The position numbers were made by a program, and so were the translations under genes. Under the pieces are notes generated by a model. It saw only the letters and a list, made by a program, of their open reading frames with translations, was not told the origin of the DNA and did no database searches. Below are positions 57,476 through 64,000 of a stretch of 64,000 nucleotides of DNA, in pieces (within the stretch, counting starts at the first letter, position 1; each line of letters opens with the position of its first letter). The DNA is from Catonia carolina (Eukaryota > Arthropoda > Insecta > Hemiptera > Achilidae). The DNA lies in NCBI GenBank assembly GCA_035578175.1, contig JAQMRL010000012.1, positions 25,459,238-25,523,237 on the forward strand. The letters are read 5' to 3'.

Positions 57476-58182
57476 AATGAATGCAGCAATACGATACGAG
57501 GAGCCTTCGAAAATCCCGGATAAAGGACAGATCCAGACATTTCCATAGATGCGAGTGACTTTGTTTCAAGTTCTGAATATTAATATACAGTATTAGACTT
57601 TTCCGAATTTTTAGACACATTTCGTATAAGTTGTTTTACAATTGGTCTATGTGTAAAGAAAATATCTAAAGAACGGAATATTGTACGAAGTTGAATTGTT
57701 GAACTTAAGCTAGGTACTATACCATAAATGGACCCCACTCAAACATTTTCATTAAAATCAGTCAACTGGAAATAGTAAGTTTTCTTGCAATGTTTCACTT
57801 TTGTGCTATTTTCTCAAAATCTACTCCTGCGATTTATTTTTCAAAATCGCATCACTTACTACATTTTTTACGTTGTAGAAGCAAGCGTAAGCGCCTTGTC
57901 TGCTGAAACTTTTGAGAGGCTGTGATCTCGTATATATATTTTTTTAAGAATGCGGATTTTAAAAAACCTAATACTTTAATTTCAAATTTTTTTTAAATGC
58001 TTAGTTTAGCGTCCGTTAGTGATTTTCTTTAAATTGATCATCAAAATTGGTAAATCTATGACTTTTTAAGGTTGCAGTTTTAGATTGCGATTGTTTTAGG
58101 CAGGATTGTAGTATTAAGGTTGCGTTTTTTGTTCATACTTTGTAATGGACTTTACGACATAAGTGTATATATAATCAGAGTT

Positions 58183-58738
58183 TACACATAACAGGCAGGT
58201 GGAGAATTAAATCTTATTTGCACTCGATTTGCTAGTTCCAGGATTACAAAACATAGTTCTATTTCTTAACACATGGTCACCCAATTATATGCCTGAAGGA
58301 TTCATGAACAGGACAGGTAGCGGTGTAAAAGACACTAATTTCCGCGTCAAAAGTAATCAGAACCTGTGTTTAAAGCTCATTGTTAAAATAATATGGAATT
58401 GATTTAAACGCACTAAATATCAAATTGATGCATGTTTCATTCCTTGTTAAACTGTAAAAGCTTGACATTTTTATCTATTTTTAAAGTGATATTGACATTA
58501 GAACAAAAAAGTACCCGTTTCTGGAGACATTTTACGGATGATGCTAACTTATTGGCCTATAGCACCGTTCATACTCATTATTTTTGACGCGGATATTGGT
58601 CAGTTATCTCCTCTGAGAGTAACGAATTTCATTATATAGCCAGATCCTATAGTAAATGAAAAAAGTGCCATTTGGAGGGTGAAAATAAATGCTCTTCAGA
58701 GGGCCTGCCGTGCTGATATGACCTAAACAACAATAAAA
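58183..58738 (+). mobile_element. Family B copy interrupted by a MITE
   Basis: 58183-58340 and 58594-58738 are contiguous in family B (GGTGTAAAAGACACTAAT, then GGTCAGTTATCTCCTCTGAG). It ends CGTGCTGATATGACCTAAAC plus AACAAC, with part of the frame deleted. Confidence 0.75.
58341..58593. mobile_element. 253-bp TIR element (MITE)
   Basis: The left end TCCGCGTCAAAAGTAATCAG and the reversed right end TCCGCGTCAAAAATAATGAG match at 18 of 20 bases. The target duplication is unclear (AATT versus TATT). Confidence 0.75.
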
Positions 58739-59037
58739 TTTATAGAAAACAATAACATTTACAACTTTGTTTTGAAGCATTTTCTTCTACACGAGCTAAG
58801 TTTAGCGTCAATTCATAATTTTTCTGTATTTTTAAGTTCTACAGAGGTTAATTTTCATTTGGCGTCATTCTCTCATTAAATATAGGTTATATTTTCAATT
58901 ATTTACATCGCCAAGAGAAAGTACGTGAGTGTTTCACGCCATTTTTTTAAAATCATGTTTCTTTTCTCAGCTCTCAGTATGAATTGAGTGATAATTTTTT
59001 TTTGTTTACGCATCTTAAATGATATAAGTTTAATTTA

Positions 59038-59115
59038 GGCATCTTCGTAGTGTAGTGGTAGCACATTAGCCTACATAGCAGAGGTCCCGGGTTTAATACT
59101 CCGGTAGGGTCTGGA
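59038..59115 (+). mobile_element. tRNA-like SINE head
   Basis: TCGTAGTGTAGTGGTAGCAC (A-box-like) and GTCCCGGGTTTAATACTCC (imperfect B box). Acceptor-arm pairing is poor, so a functional tRNA is unlikely. Confidence 0.5.
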
Positions 59116-59327
59116 AACTTTCGCAAGTCAAAACCCACTGTTCTCGATACACAATCCACTGTATTTTATATTAATCAAGCAGTTGATGTTACTTTAAATA
59201 AGAAAACTAAATTTAATTTATCATGAAGTATGATGAGTATGGGAGGCAATATTACAGAAACGTTAATATCGAAATAAAATTTTTGGCTCACTTATTTGTA
59301 ACTATATATTATATAGATGCCCAAAAC

Positions 59328-59716
59328 GGGCAGGTGGAGTGTTATTTTAATTGCACTCTATCTGTTTGGTCCAGGGCTAAAAAAATAGTTCTGTTTCTTA
59401 TCACATAGTCAGCCACTTATATGGCTGAACTATTTAAGAACATAAGAGGTAGAGGTGTAAAAGACACTAGTCAGAGTTATCGTCTCTGAGAGTAATGAAT
59501 TTCACTATGCAGCCAGACCCTGTGGTGAATGAAGTGAAGGTGTCATTTGCAGGGTGGAAAGTGAGTGCTTTTCGGAGGGCCTGGCATGCTGATAAGCATA
59601 CTTTTTCAACTCAGTGAGGAAGGCAATTGTAAACCACCTTACTCCTCGTTTTTACTTAGTAAAACCTCTAGAGATTCAAACCAGCCTTTCGGCTGTTGAC
59701 CTAAACAACAACAATA
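59328..59716 (+). mobile_element. Family B, full copy with AAC tail
   Basis: GCAGGTGGAGTGTTATTTTA to GGCTGTTGACCTAAACAACA. The frame starting at ATG 59497 reads QPDPVVNEVKVSF and RRAWHADKH, then breaks. Confidence 0.8.
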
Positions 59717-59984
59717 TTATATAGCCTATAATGACTGTATTAGTTCATTAATTATTTATTTTTGTTTAAGATTTGTTTATTACAGGTTTTAAGTATTTTT
59801 TTTAGTTGCATTTACTTAAATCCTTATGTATGTTTAGTTAATTAGATTATCTAATTAAACTTTTGGATTGAATTTTGTTAATTTTTTGGAAGTCATAAGT
59901 TTTTTTTAAAAATCTTAATGGTTTAAGCCTTAGAATAGTTTTAAGTCTCGGTTGTACATCCTACTGAATAAAATAAGAGAACAC

Positions 59985-60110
59985 CTACACTAGGACATGG
60001 CTTTTAGCCATAATTGGATAGGTTAACATCCTCCACCTCGTTCATTAAGAAATTTTTGTAAATGGATTATAAATGTAGTTTTGGCAAGAATAAATAAAAT
60101 TTTATTGTTA
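59985..60110 (+). repeat. Family E repeat, plus copy
   Basis: CATGGCTTTTAGCCATAATT, CCTCCACCTCGTTCATTAA and AATAAATAAAATTTTATTG. Positions 60110-61000 show nothing recognisable. Confidence 0.55.
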
Positions 60111-61079
60111 TATAATATCATTATTATTTCTAGTTATTAAATTGTTGGAAAATATTAAGAACGTTGACTCCAAAACAATTGCTTTGTTTTATTACAGAGA
60201 TAAACAAAATTTTGGTTAGTATAAATAATTTTGGAGTTATTACTTAAAACAAGAATAATCCTTTAAGTTTTGGTTTCGGTCCAAAATTTGCTTGGATATA
60301 TTTATTAGAGCAAGTGTTTGCCAAACTGTGGAGAAATTGAGATAAAAAAAGATAGAACTAGTATTAGAGAAGGATAGTGATAAACAAAATAAGAAACAGG
60401 ACAGCGAAGCAATCTTGTCGATATCCTTTACAACCCTTTAACATCCGAGGCCTCTATTTTCCACTAAATCTAAACTAGCGAGGCATCACAGACTTGACTA
60501 TTATGCAAATGGTAGAGTTGATACACTGTTTAACGATTTCCTTACTTACTTACTTAGGTACTTAAATTAAGTTTACTTAGGACTTAGTTTATTGTTCTAT
60601 ATTGCTGCTCTATCAGTATCTCTGTGTATTGTGTGTTGTTTATAACCATGGCTGATAAGAACGCTTTACTTAATCGGTTAATGAGATTTAACTAACTTTC
60701 ACTTTATTTTTTATTACTTATTTATCAAGTTCTTTGATAAAATAGTTTGGATAGTATCGTTCAATATTTTATGGATCTAAAACTAATATTAAACTTTATA
60801 TATGTTGGCTGGCTAAGCCGCTGTATCCATTAACATCATATTTTATATTTTAAACTCCCTACAATAGATTTTACTTGTTCATAACATTACTTACGATTAC
60901 GGCATTACAACTGAAACATTTATTTATCTCATTCTAATGAAACCAAAAAAGTTCTGGATAAAGTAAATTTCTATTCAACCAGATTTATGTTTCTTTTTCT
61001 TTTTTAGACACATCGTCTAGAATATTTCACATTAGTCCCATAAGTAACTTTTTTTTTGTTTAATCTGGGTGGTGGTTGC

Positions 61080-61760
61080 AGTCGGAGGGAAGAGGAGAAA
61101 GAAGTTGAAGAAGAAGAAGAAACAGAATAGAAAGATACCTTATGTAGAAAAAGAAGAGGAAGAGGAATACGAAGTAAAAGCATAGAAAGAATATAAATAT
61201 GGTGCTTATGAAGAAGAAGAACAAGAAGAAGAAGAAATAGAATAGAAAGATGAACGTTATGTAGAAAAAGAAGAGGAGGAGGAGAAACAGGAGTAAGAAA
61301 TAAAAGAATAAAATGCATATAAAGATGATGCTTATAAAGAAGAAGTGGTGGAGGAGGGAGGAAGAAGAGGTAGAAAAAAAATAATAAAAAAATGAAGAAG
61401 AAGAAGAAGAGATGGTGGAGGAGAAGGAAGAAAAAATAGAATAGAAAGATAATACTTGTTTAGACAGGAAAGAAGAAGAAGAGGAGGAGGAGGAGAAGGA
61501 TGAGGAGGAGGAGGAAGATGAACAAGAAGAAAAATCGAATAGAATAACACGCGAGGAAGAGGAGGAGGAAGGGGAAGAGGATGAAAGAAAAAGCTAAGAA
61601 GAAAGAAGTAGAAGAATAGATAAGGAAAAGAGAACAAGAAAGAAAAAGGAAAGAAAGTGATAAATGGTAAACAGAGGAGATCAAAGAAAAAAACGAATGA
61701 AAAATGAAGAAGAAGAAGAAGAAGAATAGGAACAAGAGAAAAAGGGCGTGCAAAATTAGT
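61080..61760. repeat. Polypurine tract, about 0.68 kb, with decayed higher-order repeat
   Basis: GAA, GAG and AAAG units predominate on the plus strand. AGAATAGAAAGAT recurs near 61124, 61248 and 61437, and GTAGAAAAAGAAGAGG near 61144 and 61260, so a unit of about 120 bp was amplified. All minus-strand frames are Leu/Phe/Ser/Pro strings. Confidence 0.8.
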
Positions 61761-61784
61761 AAGACGAAAAAGAAAGGAAGAATT

Positions 61785-62640
61785 TTTTCGTTTTATGTCC
61801 TACTCTGTTACATATAATACAAATGCAGACTATGAATGGTGATAGATAAATAATACATCTGTGAAGTTGGCCCCACCCATACAAAAATTTGAAAAAAAAA
61901 TTAGTGCATTCGATTATTCTACGTTTGTTCCGGATTGTTCCGCAAAAATTTTCGTTTGTTCCGCTCAAATATGCGAGAAAATCGAGAAAAACCGTGGGTG
62001 GGGCTAACTTCACGATGGCCCCCCCCCCCATTTAACTTTTTCAACTTTTTTTCGCATAGATAGATAGATCTTCGTTTGTTCCGGATTGTTCCGCAAAATT
62101 TTTCGGTTGTTCCGCTCAAACCAGCGAGAAAATCGAGGAAAACTGGGTGGGGCTAACTTCACGCTGGCCCCCCCCCCACTCAACTTTTCCAACTTTTTTT
62201 TACATAGATCGATAGATCTTCGTTTTTTCCGGTTTGTTCCACAAAAATTTTCGTTTGTTCCGCTCAAATAAGTGAGAAAATCGAGGAAAACTGCGGCGAG
62301 CTAGCCCCCCCCCCCCCACTCAACTTTTTGAACTTTTTTATACATGGATCGATAGGTCTTCGTTTGTTTCGGATTGTTCCGCAAAATTTTTCGTTCGTTC
62401 TGCTCAAATAAGCGAGAAAACCGAGGAAAACTGCTGGGGGATAACGTGAAGTTACCCCCACCCACTCAACTTTTTGAACTTTTTTTTACATGGATCGATA
62501 GATCTTCGTTTGTTCCGGATTGTTCCGCCAAAATTCCAACTTCACAGACGTATAAATAATATGGGGGATGAAAAAATGCTAGCTCTAACCGGGAAGTGAA
62601 TCCGGTACCCCTAGCATGGAGACCCGTTAAACTGGTCATT
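61785..62640 (-). mobile_element. SINE family D, split by a TIR element
   Basis: 61785-61854 (AATGCAGACTATGAATGG) and 62561-62640 (reversed: GGGTCTCCATGCTAGGGGTA, GGATTCACTTCCCGG) fit as the body and tRNA-like head of one SINE, interrupted at ATAAATAAT. Confidence 0.6.
61855..62551. mobile_element. TIR element with tandem-repeat core and 9-bp target duplication
   Basis: ATAAATAAT lies at 61846-61854 and 62552-62560. The ends ACATCTGTGAAGTTGG and (reversed) ACGTCTGTGAAGTTGG differ at one base. The core has four to five units of about 140-150 bp, each with TTCGTTTGTTCCGGATTG, TTCCGCTCAAA, GAGAAAATCGAGGAAAAC, a run of 9-14 Cs, CTCAACTTTTT and GATCGATAGATC. A 9-bp duplication fits Mutator-like elements. 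Confidence 0.8.
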
Positions 62641-62739
62641 AAATCAAGAACATAATGACAAAGAAGATGAAAACAAAATAGGGTAAGCTATATTTTTTAT
62701 AGATAAAAAATAATGTTTTTTTAAAATCTATTATTTACC

Positions 62740-63075
62740 ACAAGAACACAGCCTTCCCTAGAATTTCAGCAGACGTGTAGCTTACGCTATCTAGTGGAGC
62801 GTAAACCTTGTAGTAAATGAGGCGTTTTTTTAAAATGTCGTTTCACAGTTTTTGAGAAAATTGCAAAAATTGTGAAAAAAGTTTGTAGTCCAGCGCTTGT
62901 TTTTCATTTTGTGTCATTCATTTATGATTAAAATTAATTTATGTTTTTCGTTTCACATTGTTCACTCATGGTAAAACATAAATTGTTTATTTTAGTGTAG
63001 TAAAAAAAAAATTGTTAATTATTTACCTTGGAAAGAGAAAATATTTTGGGTGTTTTAGAATAGATTTTTTAGAGA
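62740..63075. mobile_element. Family A fragments, minus then plus
   Basis: 62740-62890 is minus (AGAATTTCAGCAGACGTG, TTTTTGAGAAAATTGC) and 62890-63075 is plus 3' end (TCATTCATTTATGATTAAAA, CTTGGAAAGAGAAAATA). They abut head to head. Positions 63075-63800 show nothing recognisable. Confidence 0.6.
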
Positions 63076-63799
63076 TCTCTCAGTATACGATTCCGCTAAT
63101 TTGTCATAAAAGTTTGCTGGTATGAAAAAGAGTTTTCAGATAGAAAAGGTAACCCTTAGCAAAAATTCACGCACATTTACAAGCGCATCTTCCTACTTTA
63201 CATCAGACTGCTGTCATGCAATTTGAAAACTACTCTATCATTCTGTACTATATATTTATTTAACTTTTATAATCTCATAAATTATCAATATTTCTTATCT
63301 ATTTTATGTGCAAAAGTAAATAAAAAATTATACTCATATGAAAGAAATCTTTTAGATAGAACATTGTTGTTTACAAATATTGTTACTTGAGTATCTATTT
63401 CCAAAAATATGGTATTTATAATATTATTAAGTTTTTTACAAATTCTAGAATACTCATTTGCGACTGAAAATGTAAGTATTTTTGAATGTGAATTTATATT
63501 TATTTGTTAATTTAAGGTAGTGTGACTAAATCATTCATAAAAAAAATCCGAAACACTGCAAACTTACACGGGGTTACGGAATACCCACCCATGGATGCAA
63601 ATGAATCCGGGTTTTGAAATTTTAGGATTTAAAAGTACATTTTCAGGTCCAAACAGTAAAATAGGATGGTTTTACAAAAAAAGCTGTTTATTGTTTGAAA
63701 TAATTTTGAAAGAAAATATTTATGCGATATTCATATAGATTTAACGTAAAATTCACTTGCTTTACAAAAAAACCGTCGAGAGTTTAATATAATGAACAA

Positions 63800-64000
63800 T
63801 CTGATGTAAAAACATTCACACAACTTTTTAATGACACTGTAAATATATAAGAATATTAATTTTGTCTTGTGTAAATAATGTAAAACTTAACCTACTTTTA
63901 ATCATGAATGAATGACGTAAGACAACCTCTCTTCGATTTAAAAATACGGACAATCCCTAATTTGATGATCAACTAAGCTCTGTAAAAGAAATTGCTTCAC
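63800..64000 (-). mobile_element. Family A, minus copy running off the window
   Basis: AATCTGATGTAAAAACATTC, TTTAATCATGAATGAATGAC and AACTAAGCTCTGTAAAAGAA match the 3' end in reverse. Confidence 0.7.

Larger units (their letters stand above)
56728..57624. mobile_element. Mariner-like element built of two inverted 5' ends
   Basis: TA flanks both ends. The left TIR begins CGAGGTATGTCTAAAAATTC and the right, reversed, CGAAATGTGTCTAAAAATTC. Each half carries the same 5' UTR block (GCTGCATTCATTTCAACAGA) and transposase N-terminus, facing inward and meeting at about 57075. No 3' half exists. Confidence 0.8.
56630..58950 (+). mobile_element. Family A copy interrupted by a mariner and by family B
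   Basis: Family A segments lie at 56630-56725, 57627-58165 and 58745-58950 and are collinear in the consensus. The gaps are filled by the inverted 5'-5' mariner (at a TA) and by a family B copy. The 3' end reads GCCAAGAGAAAGTACGTGAG and TTTCACGCC. Confidence 0.75.

Noticed and set aside
61004..61753. Leu/Phe/Pro-rich frames resembling membrane proteins
   Set aside because: Reverse translation of a GAA/GAG repeat; hydrophobicity is a composition effect.
61919..62559. Overlapping frames containing FCGTIRNKRR repeated
   Set aside because: They restate the ~145-bp tandem unit; the poly(C) runs of varying length break any common frame.

Overview
The window reads as nuclear DNA of an insect: AT-rich, gene-poor and packed with decayed transposable elements. 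Hemiptera (Auchenorrhyncha-like) is my best guess from the repeat style, but that is inference. I found no intact host gene, no rRNA, no CRISPR array and no bacterial-type operon. Almost every recognisable reading frame is a relic of a transposon or retrotransposon, so the useful annotation is the stratigraphy: which element sits inside which.

The dominant component is an unclassified DNA element, here called family A. A full copy is about 0.97-0.99 kb, starts CTTTCTCTTGCC and ends GGCAAGAGAAAG followed by GTTTCACACCAG. About 20 full or partial copies lie in both orientations. Most that retain the point about 120 bp from the 5' end carry a TG/CA microsatellite there. Family B is a roughly 390 bp repeat with an AAC-type tail and a shared short reading frame. 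A tRNA-derived SINE of about 330 bp, other tRNA-like SINE heads and several 5'-truncated LINE tails fill much of the rest.

Region by region: 1-1.4 kb SINE head, family A and family E; 1.95-6.3 kb a broken Jockey-type LINE with a ~1 kb insertion; 7.0-7.7 kb family A; 8.09-9.02 kb an internally deleted DD41D mariner-like transposon; 9.1-10.0 kb a DUF7869-like pseudogene; 10.5-16.5 kb family A copies and an unrecognised coding relic; 17-18.1 kb LINE debris; 18.5-18.9 kb family B; 19.6-20.2 kb a 75-bp tandem array; 20.5-22.1 kb a second DD41D element with a poly(A) retroposed fragment inside one TIR; 22.7 kb a Helitron-like end; 24.5-26.4 kb a possible solo LTR; 26.8-30.0 kb a family A copy split by a piggyBac-type element (itself split by a LINE) and by a SINE; 34.3-35.2 kb a mariner made of two inverted 3' ends; 36.9-37.5 kb LINE, family B and SINE; 38.4-39.2 kb a second DUF7869-like pseudogene; 42.7-43.4 kb a Tigger/pogo relic; 46.9-47.9 kb a hAT element; 49.5-50.1 kb a 5'-truncated mariner; 53.2-53.6 kb a Harbinger-like MITE; 56.7-57.6 kb a mariner made of two inverted 5' ends; 58.2-59.7 kb family B copies; 61.1-61.75 kb polypurine DNA; 61.85-62.55 kb a TIR element with a tandem-repeat core and 9-bp target duplication.

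The most unusual observations are two mariner-like elements with reciprocal architecture (3'-3' and 5'-5'), the TIR element with a tandem-repeat core inside a SINE, and family A as a widespread, apparently undescribed element that carries a microsatellite seed and has repeatedly served as a landing site. Nothing here suggests genes working together in a host pathway.
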